DNA of 64,000 bases from UBA3495 sp964629875 (GTDB taxonomy: Bacteria; Chloroflexota; Dehalococcoidia; Lucifugimonadales; UBA3495). The stretch is from the NCBI GenBank assembly GCA_964629875.1, contig CAZVRK010000006.1:32615-96614 (forward strand). Direction: 5' to 3'. This document shows positions 27,874-36,220 of the stretch, one piece after another (positions within the stretch are counted from its first letter, which is position 1; each line of letters starts with the position of its first letter). The translations under genes and the position numbers were made by a program. Under the pieces are notes generated by a model. The model was not told the origin of the DNA. It saw only the letters and a program-made list of their open reading frames with translations, and made no database searches.

Positions 27874-29553
27874 CTACATGCGCTCGGGCGCGCTCATACC
27901 CATTAACTCCAAAGTTCGCTTAAGTACGATCTGTGACGCTTCAACTAATTTGAGCCGGGATAGAGTTATTTGATCGTCTTCTTTGTTAGCAGATATCACT
28001 CTACAATTCTCATAAAACCAATGAAATGATATTGCTAGTTCCATGGCATAATGCGGCAAATGATGAGGTTCTAGATTATCGGCCATATACTCGACAAGTT
28101 CCGGCAATCTAAGAATAGTTCTGACAAGATTTAGCTCGTTAGGATCAGTTAGTAAGTGGACGTCACCTCTCGACCAATCTATATTCTGCGACCGAGCTAG
28201 ATTTAAGATGCTAACGTTCCTTGCGTGCGCATATTGGACATAATAGACAGGATTTTCAGACGATTCTTTCTTAGCTAATTCAAGATCGAATTCCATCTGA
28301 CTGCTAGCAGATCTTGCCAAAAAGAAATACCTACATGCGTCAGATCCTACTTCTTCAACTAATTCATTGAGGGTTACGAAATCTCCAGTACGCTTTGAAG
28401 CCCGCACTACTTCCTCCCCTCGCTTCAAAGTAACCAGTTGCGAGATAAGGACAGTAAGATCATCTTCATTAAGACCTAAGGCTTTTACGGCTGCCTTCAT
28501 TCGAGGAACATGACCTTGATGATCAGCTCCCCAAATATTTATGACCTTGTTAAATCCCCGAGAAGCAAATTTGTTGTAATGATATGCAATATCCGAAGCA
28601 AAATACGTCGGCTCTCCGTTAGACCTAACAACCACGTTATCTTTGTCTTCTCCCAGGAGAGTTGATGCAAACCACAATGCGTTTTCTCTCTCAACCAGAT
28701 AATTCTGGTCCCTTAAGATCTGCATAGCCTTATCATATTGATTATCGTCATAAAGAGAATGCTCACTAAACCAATTTTGGAAGGTCACCCCTATTTGCTG
28801 CAAATCTGATGCTATCACTGAAACCATTTTGTCACGACCAATGCCTCCGATTTGTTTAATGGCTTCTGACTCCTCAATATCAGCAAATTGTTTTCCATAC
28901 TCTTGTAAAATGTCCCCAGCTATATCGGCAATATACTCACCACGGTACCCATTCGCAGGGAATTCACTATCAAGCCCAATGGCTTCTCTATATTTAGCAA
29001 AAACAGACCGGTAAAATGCCTCCATCTGGCTACCAGCATCATTGACGTAATACTCACGGGATACATCAAATCCAGCAGCAGTCAATATATTAGCGAGCAC
29101 ACTACCGAGAACCGCTCCACGTGCGTGGCCCACATGAACTGGGCCAGTAGGATTTACACTAACGAACTCAACCATAGTCCTGGTCCCATTTCCAAAGGGA
29201 ACATTTCCAAATGAGGATCCGGACAGTCTTACAAGATCGACCTGTTCCTGAACCCATCTGTCATCCAATGAGAAATTAACAAACCCAGGGGGCGCTGCTT
29301 CCACTTTTGAAATCTCAGCTCCAACCGGAATTTTATCAACTAATCTTTGAGCTAGCTCCATGGGTTTCAAACTAGTAGAGCGGGATAATCTCAACGGCAA
29401 ATTGGTCGCAAAATCACCGTGGTCTCGGTTTGAAGGTCGCTCAATCATGATATCTGGAGTTGTCTCTAACTTAACAACGCCTTCATTTCTCAATACGTTG
29501 ATTCCGTCTTCCACCAATTGGGCTATTTTATCTCTTACCAAACCAGATGACAT
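27874..29553 (-). CDS. argS: arginyl-tRNA synthetase
   Basis: This 559-residue class I synthetase charges tRNA-Arg. It has the arginyl N-terminal additional domain (residues about 1-90), the HIGH-type motif HVGHARGA near 135, and the C-terminal DALR anticodon-binding domain beginning about 440. The KMSKS position reads RASKRTG, a common ArgRS variant. The start is ATG 29553 with a GGGGA-like site. It follows the VOC protein gene on the same strand. Confidence 0.96.
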   Translation of the reverse strand: MSSGLVRDKIAQLVEDGINVLRNEGVVKLETTPDIMIERPSNRDHGDFATNLPLRLSRSTSLKPMELAQRLVDKIPVGAEISKVEAAPPGFVNFSLDDRWVQEQVDLVRLSGSSFGNVPFGNGTRTMVEFVSVNPTGPVHVGHARGAVLGSVLANILTAAGFDVSREYYVNDAGSQMEAFYRSVFAKYREAIGLDSEFPANGYRGEYIADIAGDILQEYGKQFADIEESEAIKQIGGIGRDKMVSVIASDLQQIGVTFQNWFSEHSLYDDNQYDKAMQILRDQNYLVERENALWFASTLLGEDKDNVVVRSNGEPTYFASDIAYHYNKFASRGFNKVINIWGADHQGHVPRMKAAVKALGLNEDDLTVLISQLVTLKRGEEVVRASKRTGDFVTLNELVEEVGSDACRYFFLARSASSQMEFDLELAKKESSENPVYYVQYAHARNVSILNLARSQNIDWSRGDVHLLTDPNELNLVRTILRLPELVEYMADNLEPHHLPHYAMELAISFHWFYENCRVISANKEDDQITLSRLKLVEASQIVLKRTLELMGMSAPERM

Positions 29554-29682
29554 AAAGGTCCCCTAACGACCATAAATTTGCTTGAACACCAACTTCTAAC
29601 TCTGAAAGCAGTCCATAAATACTAACATATCAACAGTAAACGAATACTTACCCTAGAGTTGTTCGTTTGCTGTGACTTACTA

Positions 29683-30084
29683 CTATCCCTCGGCAATTTG
29701 AAAGGGAAATCCCAAAGAACTTGCGGGATCAATATTAGCTGTCATGTAACCTTCAGCGCTTCTCGTCATACCATTCTCACCACGCATTTTATTTCCTTTG
29801 TAGGCCAGCGCTTTGGCTGCTTCCTCAATCCCATTAACTCCAAAAGCAATGTGATATATTCCAGGCCCTTCTCTTTCAAGAAATTGTCCCATCTTCGAAG
29901 TCATATCCAGTGGTTCTGTTATTTCTAAATTGGTATCCCCCACCTTATATATGGCATTTTTCATACCTCGTTGTTTGTAAACTTTCACCTTGATTGGCCG
30001 CATACCAAAATTCGTTTCCATATACTCCACCATGTCGTCCGCGTTATAAACTAGAATCCGTACGTGATGCACACTGTTAAACAT
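29683..30084 (-). CDS. VOC-family protein, methylmalonyl-CoA-epimerase/glyoxalase-like
   Basis: This 133-residue vicinal-oxygen-chelate protein has two beta-alpha-beta-beta-beta repeats. Candidate metal ligands are His7, Glu54, His78 and a C-terminal Glu (FPFQIAEG), the spacing seen in methylmalonyl-CoA epimerase and glyoxalase I. The start at 30084 is chosen because GGGAG lies 9 nt before it, while an ATG at 30105 has no ribosome site and adds seven residues before the fold. The reaction is not certain. Confidence 0.85.
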   Translation of the reverse strand: MFNSVHHVRILVYNADDMVEYMETNFGMRPIKVKVYKQRGMKNAIYKVGDTNLEITEPLDMTSKMGQFLEREGPGIYHIAFGVNGIEEAAKALAYKGNKMRGENGMTRSAEGYMTANIDPASSLGFPFQIAEG

Positions 30085-30304
30085 ATCTCGCGTCTCCCAA
30101 TTCATAGATTTCTGTGCCTAGCCTACACATAGTATTGCCCATTGAAAAGGTACACCACATTCTGATCCGATTATTTATCAATAGCTGCATAAGGTTTGTA
30201 GTAATCTACAGTATCAATAAATTGTCTAACACCCGCATTAGTTGAATTTCTGATACAATCGATACTAATATACCTTCATTTTCGTAGAACCCACCGGAGA
30301 CCGC

Positions 30305-30982
30305 ATGCCAACAAACATTGCCTTGGCCGGAGGCGAAGAATTTCGAGCCGGCTGTGAAGCCATGGACCTGGAAATGATCCGGCACTACGGGCTTAATGCT
30401 CCTAAAGTTCTAATAATACCCACCGCCGCTGACACGGCTCCCAATCGAGCAGCAAAAAACGGAGTGGATTATTTTGAACGTCTGGGTACAGATTCTTTTG
30501 ACCTCATGATATTGAATAAAAGTGATGCTAATGACAACGAATTAATACATGGCATACACGAAGCGGACATAATTTATTTTACTGGCGGAAACCCTGACCA
30601 TCTTCTAGATAGTTTGAACGGGACTATTTTATTAAAATCCATACAAGCGGCTCTCAAGAATGGATGCGTGCTAGCAGGGTCTAGCGCAGGCGCCATGGTA
30701 TTAGGTACTTTCATGAGACGCCCTGGTTTAGGTCAATGGGTCAAAGGACTAGGGATAGCGTCAAACATCGCGGTACTACCTCACCATGAGAATAGCGACC
30801 CCGAAAAAACGGCGAACGATTTGAAATCTGACGCACCACCGGATATAACAATACTCGGAATAGATGCCAAAACAGCGTGTGTAACAAGTTCCGACGGATG
30901 GTTAGTTACAGGAAGCGGGAATGTCACATCATATAAGAATGGCATCTGGAATAGATACAAATCTGGCGATATATTCGAGTAA
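30305..30982 (+). CDS. peptidase S51 / cyanophycinase-like protein
   Basis: This 225-residue protein of the class I glutamine-amidotransferase-like fold resembles peptidase E and cyanophycinase. The nucleophile is Ser127 in AGSSAGAM, a GGN segment (TGGNPDHLL) lies near 93-101, and the probable catalytic His is in LPHHENSD near 155. It would hydrolyse Asp-X dipeptides or related amides. The ATG follows CCGGAG. It is convergent with hisIE. Confidence 0.85.
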   Translation: MPTNIALAGGEEFRAGCEAMDLEMIRHYGLNAPKVLIIPTAADTAPNRAAKNGVDYFERLGTDSFDLMILNKSDANDNELIHGIHEADIIYFTGGNPDHLLDSLNGTILLKSIQAALKNGCVLAGSSAGAMVLGTFMRRPGLGQWVKGLGIASNIAVLPHHENSDPEKTANDLKSDAPPDITILGIDAKTACVTSSDGWLVTGSGNVTSYKNGIWNRYKSGDIFE

Positions 30983-31019
30983 CGAACATCCCCAATTGCG
31001 AATAAAGCAACCCCTATAT

Positions 31020-31631
31020 CTATCGTCTATTTCGTAGTTCCTGCCATATCTGGCTGGGCTTAACTCCAGAGTCAGCCATGAGAACCAGAGTATGGTAAAT
31101 CATATCAGCTATCTCAGCCGGCATATGATCAACATCTCCCGATGCTGCTGCAATGGCGGTCTCACCAGCCTCCTCAACTACTTTCTGAGCTATCCGATTA
31201 GTACCCTCTTGTAGAAGAGTAACCGTATAACTATCCGATGGCATTTCCTCTTGTCGATCCTGTATCACCGAATATAACTCTTCTATAATTCCAGACCCAA
31301 CATCAGTGTCTTCATAGTCCTCAGGAAGTTGATCTAGTGGATTAAAAAAACAGCTAACCTCACCAGTGTGGCAAGTAGGGCCATCAGGTTCTACTTGTAA
31401 CAAGATTGTATCAGCATCACAATCGGTCCATGCCGACTTAAGATTAAGATAATTGCCAGACATTTCACCCTTATGCCACAAGTCTTCTTGACTTCTGCTA
31501 TAAAACCAGACCTGCCCTCCCTCAAGAGTACGTTTCAAAGTCCCTGAGTTCATATATCCCATCATAAGGACTTTACCTGTATTTACATCTTGAGCTATTG
31601 CCGGTATGAGACCTTTGTCGTTAACTTTCAT
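31020..31631 (-). CDS. hisI: phosphoribosyl-AMP cyclohydrolase / phosphoribosyl-ATP diphosphatase
   Basis: This 203-residue bifunctional HisIE catalyses the second and third steps of histidine synthesis. The HisI half (about 1-105) has the zinc/magnesium motif DCDAD followed by CHTGEVSCF. The HisE half (about 110-203) has the helical EEAGETAIA motif and ends ELRNRR. It is the last gene of hisF-HAD-hisIE. Confidence 0.95.
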   Translation of the reverse strand: MKVNDKGLIPAIAQDVNTGKVLMMGYMNSGTLKRTLEGGQVWFYSRSQEDLWHKGEMSGNYLNLKSAWTDCDADTILLQVEPDGPTCHTGEVSCFFNPLDQLPEDYEDTDVGSGIIEELYSVIQDRQEEMPSDSYTVTLLQEGTNRIAQKVVEEAGETAIAAASGDVDHMPAEIADMIYHTLVLMADSGVKPSQIWQELRNRR

Positions 31632-31652
31632 ATTCGTCGATGTACCTCTAAT

Positions 31653-32345
31653 TTAATTAATTAACTCACTCACTTGAAACAAATTATTTATTATGTGATC
31701 TGGCTCAGAAAGATCCGGATCTTGAGGGATCTGGTCTCGGTTTATCCAAGCTGTGGCCATACCGAATAATTTTGGGCCATGAACATCCTCCCACTGCCTG
31801 TCACCAACGTATAGCAACTCCTCAGGTCGAACACGAAGTTGTTCCGTTATATCATTGAAAATTTTTGCATTGGGTTTATAACAACGTGAAGATTCTGAAG
31901 ATATAACACAATCGAAAGATTGACCGATGCGGCTTACGACAGGACCTAAGAATATATCATCTGCATTCGACAAAACTGATATACCAGCCTTAAGACCTAT
32001 TGATTCCAAGGCACGAACAGTCTCAGAAAACAGGGGCCGCTGAACCATATCAGAAATTATAATTTCTATGGAAAATTCCACATTCCCTTCTGAACATACA
32101 TCGCTATAAACAGTTTGGAAACTCCTTTCCCAAGATTCTCTGTAAGTGTAAAATGGCCAACCGGCAACTCCACGTTTGGACCTGTATTGCTCATCAATCA
32201 AACGCCATTCTCTCCGGAGATCACTTCCAGATAAAGCGAGTCCTTGGCGTTCTACGATATGTTCAAATGTCTGATCCCAATAACTATCGCCATCTTCCAC
32301 AAGAGTGTTGAACATATCAAACACAACAGCTTTTATTTTTGCCAT
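31653..32345 (-). CDS. HAD-superfamily hydrolase
   Basis: This 230-residue hydrolase has the nucleophile motif VFDMFNTL (Asp at residue 10), motif II in SVLSNAD and motif III/IV in KPNAKIF...YVGDRQWEDVHGP, as in haloacid-dehalogenase-type phosphatases. Its place between hisF and hisIE makes histidinol-phosphate phosphatase an attractive guess, since HAD enzymes do that step in some bacteria. The sequence alone does not prove it; a general phosphatase is possible. Confidence 0.88.
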   Translation of the reverse strand: MAKIKAVVFDMFNTLVEDGDSYWDQTFEHIVERQGLALSGSDLRREWRLIDEQYRSKRGVAGWPFYTYRESWERSFQTVYSDVCSEGNVEFSIEIIISDMVQRPLFSETVRALESIGLKAGISVLSNADDIFLGPVVSRIGQSFDCVISSESSRCYKPNAKIFNDITEQLRVRPEELLYVGDRQWEDVHGPKLFGMATAWINRDQIPQDPDLSEPDHIINNLFQVSELIN

Positions 32346-32386
32346 TTATAAACTTACCTTGATAAACAGAGTCAATTGACTGAACT

Positions 32387-33193
32387 TCAAATCCGAACTG
32401 AAACCCCGTAGTTATGCAAATAGTTTTTGGCCTCTGCAATAGAGTAGGTACCAAAATGAAATATACTAGCCGCCAAAACGGCATCGGCTTGGCCAGTGGT
32501 AAAAGCCTCATGCAAATGCTCTAGGGTACCTGCTCCTCCGCTAGCTATCACAGGAATACTAACCGATTGTGATACCGCACTAGTCGCTCCTAAATCATAA
32601 CCAGACAATTGGCCGTCGGCATCCATGCTAGTCAATAATATTTCTCCAGCACCCAACTCTGCGGCCCTAATAGCCCACTTAATCGCGTCTATACCTGTTG
32701 AATTACGTCCTCCATGAGTGAAAACTTCCCAAATAGAATCTTCTGTCACCATTATGCCTGAATCGACTTCAGGCTTGGTATCAATACCACTTACGCGCTT
32801 AACATCTATAGCTACTACAATGCATTGATTACCAAATTGGCTAGCACCTCGAGATACCAGTTCTGGCTCATTTATAGCAGCTGTATTAACTGATATTTTA
32901 TCTGCTCCAGCATGTAATAATCCCCGCATGTCTTCTACAGTGCGAATACCTCCACCGACAGTCAATGGAATGAATACTTGCTCCGACACTTTTTCGACTA
33001 CATCTATCATAGTTTTACGATTGTCTGAGCTAGCTGTAATATCTAGAAACACCAGCTCATCTCCACCCTCTGAATCATAAAAGGATGCGAGTTCCACAGG
33101 GTCTCCGGCGTCCCGTATATCAATAAAGCTCGTACCCTTTACGACTCGTCCTGCATCAACATCAAGACACGGGATTATCCGTTTAGTAAGCAA
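32387..33193 (-). CDS. hisF: imidazole glycerol phosphate synthase, cyclase subunit
   Basis: This 268-residue TIM-barrel cyclase acts with HisH to form imidazole glycerol phosphate and AICAR in histidine synthesis. The catalytic residues Asp11 (PCLDVD) and Asp130 (VVAIDVKR) fall at the usual positions, and the phosphate-binding loops GGGIR and ASGGAG are present. It starts at TTG 33193 just behind GGGAG. HisH is not encoded in the window. Confidence 0.96.
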   Translation of the reverse strand: MLTKRIIPCLDVDAGRVVKGTSFIDIRDAGDPVELASFYDSEGGDELVFLDITASSDNRKTMIDVVEKVSEQVFIPLTVGGGIRTVEDMRGLLHAGADKISVNTAAINEPELVSRGASQFGNQCIVVAIDVKRVSGIDTKPEVDSGIMVTEDSIWEVFTHGGRNSTGIDAIKWAIRAAELGAGEILLTSMDADGQLSGYDLGATSAVSQSVSIPVIASGGAGTLEHLHEAFTTGQADAVLAASIFHFGTYSIAEAKNYLHNYGVSVRI

Positions 33194-33224
33194 TTGTCTC
33201 CCTACCTAGTTTGATCATCTGCAA

Positions 33225-33252
33225 AGTATATCATCGTCACTCGCCATTTTAA
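33225..33252 (-). promoter_or_regulatory. putative promoter of the hisF operon
   Basis: On the minus strand TTAAAA (33252-33247), a 16-bp spacer and an extended -10 TGATATACT ending at 33225 lie about 32 bp before hisF. Confidence 0.5.
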
Positions 33253-33342
33253 CCTTGCCGACTCCTGTATCTAGAACCAATGAGATCAAAACACTTTTGA
33301 GTTACAATTAGGTGCCAATTAAATCAAGTCATAGGAGAAGTT

Positions 33343-33738
33343 ATGTCGATAACACTTGCGGAAGCACAGAGAGTCATGGATGCTGCAATTGCTAAAGCAG
33401 AAGAACTAAATATAAAAGTAACTGTGTCAGTTGTAGACAATGGTGGCAGGACAGTAGGCGTTAATAGAATGGACGGTGCCATATGGGCTAGCACCTATGG
33501 TAGCCTCGGGAAAGCAATCGGATCTTCAGCATTTGGCCGTCCAAGCGGAGTCATGCAACCTAGAGCTAACGAGCCTACCCCGAGCGGCGTTGCGCAGGCT
33601 TCTGGAGGCCATATGATTCTTGGTCAAGGAGCCGTACCAATAATACGCGATGGCAGTATAGACGGGGCCTGTGGAGTCGGAGGTGGCACAAGTGAACAAG
33701 ATGAAGAGTGTGCTATAGCAGGAGTAGCGGCAATCTAA
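33343..33738 (+). CDS. GlcG/HbpS-family protein (DUF336)
   Basis: This 131-residue protein matches the GlcG/HbpS heme-binding-like family. It has the N-terminal helix (AQRVMDAAIAKAEEL), the segment VSVVDNGGR and the glycine-rich end IDGACGVGGGTSEQDEECA. Members bind heme or occur in glycolate and aromatic-acid loci; the function here is unknown. AGGAG precedes the ATG and a strong terminator follows the stop. Confidence 0.88.
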   Translation: MSITLAEAQRVMDAAIAKAEELNIKVTVSVVDNGGRTVGVNRMDGAIWASTYGSLGKAIGSSAFGRPSGVMQPRANEPTPSGVAQASGGHMILGQGAVPIIRDGSIDGACGVGGGTSEQDEECAIAGVAAI

Positions 33739-33743
33739 TCATC

Positions 33744-33781
33744 AAAATGGAGTGCAATCCAGAACGATTGCACTCCATTTT
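33744..33781. terminator. bidirectional terminator, 16-bp hairpin
   Basis: A perfect 16-bp stem (33744-33759 and 33766-33781) with a 6-nt loop and A/T outer ends lies between the convergent GlcG-like and cyclase-family genes. It overlaps the last codon of the cyclase gene by 2 bp. Confidence 0.85.
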
Positions 33782-34490
33782 AATAATACGCCACTACTGA
33801 TGCAGGACTGCCATGACCTCCAAACAATTTTATTATACCGATCGCAAGACTCGCTCCGACCGGTGGTAAAACTGATAGATTTGTCAAATTTTCCAGAACG
33901 ATCCGATTTTCCGCAAGGACAAGCTTATTTATCGAATATTCTAAATTAGCACCCCCATCAACACCTGGACTATCAATCCCGACACCTCTTATAGATCTAT
34001 GAGATATCAAAAACTTGATAACTTCTTCACCGAACCCTGGAAAAGCCATAATTCCATCCGTGCCTATGTTCATATAACGCTCTGGTTCCCCCCAGTACGC
34101 ACTCCATCCCGTGTTTAAAAGAACTACTGACCCTTTCTCAATTTCTCCAAATCTGTATTCCCAGTCACTCAGATCTTCCATAGTGAGCAGGTAATCAACA
34201 TTCTCTACTATGCTATCTTGAACATCTATACAAACCGCAGAACAAACCAGAGTATCTGCTTCATATTGATCAATAGTATTTCCATCCTTTAGAAAGGCAC
34301 TAGGCGCGTTCATATGAGTGCCAGCATGCTCACCCAAAGACCATTCATTTAAAGCATATCCTTCCGTCTCAAAACTAGCATGCCCTCTTACCTCAACAGC
34401 AGGATCTTCTGGCCATATTGGAATATCAATACTCACAATATGACTTAGGTCAGCTACATGAAAATCATTTATATGTCGTTTTGAATACAT
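33780..34490 (-). CDS. cyclase-family metal-dependent hydrolase (kynurenine formamidase-like)
   Basis: This 236-residue protein has the metal-binding motif HAGTHMNAPSAF near residues 55-66, the HxGTHxDxP-type signature of the cyclase/kynurenine formamidase family, with Asn in place of the usual Asp. It would hydrolyse an amide or open a lactam-like bond. No strong ribosome site was seen before the ATG. It follows the long hairpin at 34516-34573, so it is probably transcribed separately from the small gene upstream. Confidence 0.85.
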   Translation of the reverse strand: MYSKRHINDFHVADLSHIVSIDIPIWPEDPAVEVRGHASFETEGYALNEWSLGEHAGTHMNAPSAFLKDGNTIDQYEADTLVCSAVCIDVQDSIVENVDYLLTMEDLSDWEYRFGEIEKGSVVLLNTGWSAYWGEPERYMNIGTDGIMAFPGFGEEVIKFLISHRSIRGVGIDSPGVDGGANLEYSINKLVLAENRIVLENLTNLSVLPPVGASLAIGIIKLFGGHGSPASVVAYY

Positions 34491-34515
34491 AATATTCAGC
34501 CATAAATTAAATCTA

Positions 34516-34573
34516 GATTACAGATTAACTAAAAAGCCCATCAAAAGATGGGCTTTTTAGTTAATCTGTAATC
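34516..34573 (-). terminator. very long perfect hairpin (27-bp stem)
   Basis: A 27-bp perfect inverted repeat (34516-34542 and 34547-34573) has a 4-nt AAAA loop. It lies between two genes on the same strand, so it should end the 82-residue gene's transcript. Confidence 0.8.
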
Positions 34574-34583
34574 CGTCTAAGGG

Positions 34584-34832
34584 TTAAGTCGGGATAGCCA
34601 CCTGTAAGACTTCTCCAGCGAATATTTCAGCCCACAAATCTCTCTTAACAGGCCTATTGTCATATACTTGCTTGTCAATCAACTCCATAGCCTGAGTAAA
34701 ACTTCCAATTCGTGCTATCTCCGATCTCACCGGCCTTTCGCCATATATCGTGTACGAAATCGCTTTTATTTCCTCATGTATAACGTATCCACGATAAAAT
34801 ATATTTGTACCTCTCATTAACCCTTCAAACAT
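34584..34832 (-). CDS. small protein of unknown function (82 residues)
   Basis: I do not recognise this family. The protein is 82 residues, soluble, with no cysteines and no signal peptide. It seems to form a short beta-rich front (FYRGYVIHEE, SYTIYGERP) and a helix (FTQAMELIDKQVYDN). The reasons to call it real are a strong GGAGG 7 nt before the ATG, its own terminator and an ordinary codon composition. It lies just downstream of hisS on the same strand. Confidence 0.7.
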   Translation of the reverse strand: MFEGLMRGTNIFYRGYVIHEEIKAISYTIYGERPVRSEIARIGSFTQAMELIDKQVYDNRPVKRDLWAEIFAGEVLQVAIPT

Positions 34833-34946
34833 TGATATACCTCCAATAGAACATGAATAATAATTAATAAAAATATTACTAGTACATATGTTCTACTAAA
34901 ATCATATCAATATCAACAACCATCTGTCAGTATTTACGCAATTGAT

Positions 34947-36200
34947 CTATGTATTAGCTAGGTCACTGAGAAATTGGTCCAGCGGCTTAATCTCTTGTGT
35001 TGAATCAGACATATTACGCACCATTACCTCACCTCTAGAAATCTCATCGTCACCAATAATAATGGCCTTTGGAATACCTAGTGCATTAGCCTGCCTCATT
35101 TGACCTCTTAGAGCCCTGCCTCCATTGCCTAAAATCGCGCCAACTCCTGCGTTTCGTATTTGTGAAGCCAATCTAGCAGCGTTTGGCCGCGCGTCATCTC
35201 CAACATTAATCACCAAATATTCTGGGGTAGGATCATCTGGAACAACTATATCGCTCTTCTTTAAATTGAGGGTAAGCCTTTCTATTCCAGACCCGAATCC
35301 GATACCAGGAGTCGAACGACCTCCAAGTTGCTCCATTAACCCATCATATCTGCCACCCCCACAAATTGTAGATTGGCCACCGACATCAGACGGTTGTATT
35401 TCAAACACTGTACGAGTGTAATAATCCAATCCTCTAACTAATCTATGATCAATAGAAAATGGTATTTCATTAGTAGACAGAAAATGAAGTAGTTTGTCCC
35501 AATGATTCTGACACTCATCGCACAGATGATCTACCGATCGTGGAGCTGCGTCGCCAAGCTTATGACAAACGTCAACCTTGCAGTCTAATAACCGTAACGG
35601 ATTCCTGCTAATTCTACTTTGGCAATCCACACACAGATCTTTATCATATTTGGAGAAATAGTCTCGCAATTTGTTTATATACACTGGCCTACACTCTGTG
35701 TCTCCAATATTGTTAATTAACAAGTTTATATCTACCAAACCGAGAGATTTCATCAATCGCCAAGCTATCTCTATCACTTCGGCGTCTACTGAAGGATCAG
35801 AGTCTCCAATTACCTCTAATCCGAATTGATGGTGCTGCCTAAATCGGCCCGCTTGGGGTCGCTCATACCTAAACACAGGGCAAAAATAATACATCCTTAC
35901 CGGTTGTGGAAGATTGTGCATACCATGTTCTAAATATGCTCTACAGACAGGGGCAGTTCCTTCTGGTCGAAGCGTAATGTTATCCCCACCTCTGTCTTCA
36001 AATGTATACATTTCCTTCTCGACAATATCTGTTCCCTCTCCAACTGAACGTATAAATAGACCTGAGTCTTCGAATACTGGACTGTCAATCCTCCCAAATC
36101 CATAGACCGATACCAATTCAACCGCTTTAGATTGGATATACCGCCAATATTTCTGTTCTTCCGGTAGAAGATCTGTAGTACCACGTGGAGCTTGAAACAA
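34947..36200 (-). CDS. hisS: histidyl-tRNA synthetase
   Basis: This class II synthetase of about 417 residues charges tRNA-His. It has motif 2 (MYYFCPVFRYERPQAGRFRQ), the histidine-binding loops LVRGLDYYTRTVFE and GGGRYDGL, motif 3 (GFGSGIERL) and a C-terminal anticodon domain from about 325. A GTG at 36209 directly abuts AAAAGGGG, so the TTG at 36200, 8 nt behind that site, is the better start and gives the usual QAPRGT opening. It is 20 nt behind a CoA-transferase gene and probably co-transcribed. Confidence 0.95.
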   Translation of the reverse strand: MFQAPRGTTDLLPEEQKYWRYIQSKAVELVSVYGFGRIDSPVFEDSGLFIRSVGEGTDIVEKEMYTFEDRGGDNITLRPEGTAPVCRAYLEHGMHNLPQPVRMYYFCPVFRYERPQAGRFRQHHQFGLEVIGDSDPSVDAEVIEIAWRLMKSLGLVDINLLINNIGDTECRPVYINKLRDYFSKYDKDLCVDCQSRISRNPLRLLDCKVDVCHKLGDAAPRSVDHLCDECQNHWDKLLHFLSTNEIPFSIDHRLVRGLDYYTRTVFEIQPSDVGGQSTICGGGRYDGLMEQLGGRSTPGIGFGSGIERLTLNLKKSDIVVPDDPTPEYLVINVGDDARPNAARLASQIRNAGVGAILGNGGRALRGQMRQANALGIPKAIIIGDDEISRGEVMVRNMSDSTQEIKPLDQFLSDLANT

Positions 36201-36220
36201 TGTATACACCCCTTTTAATG

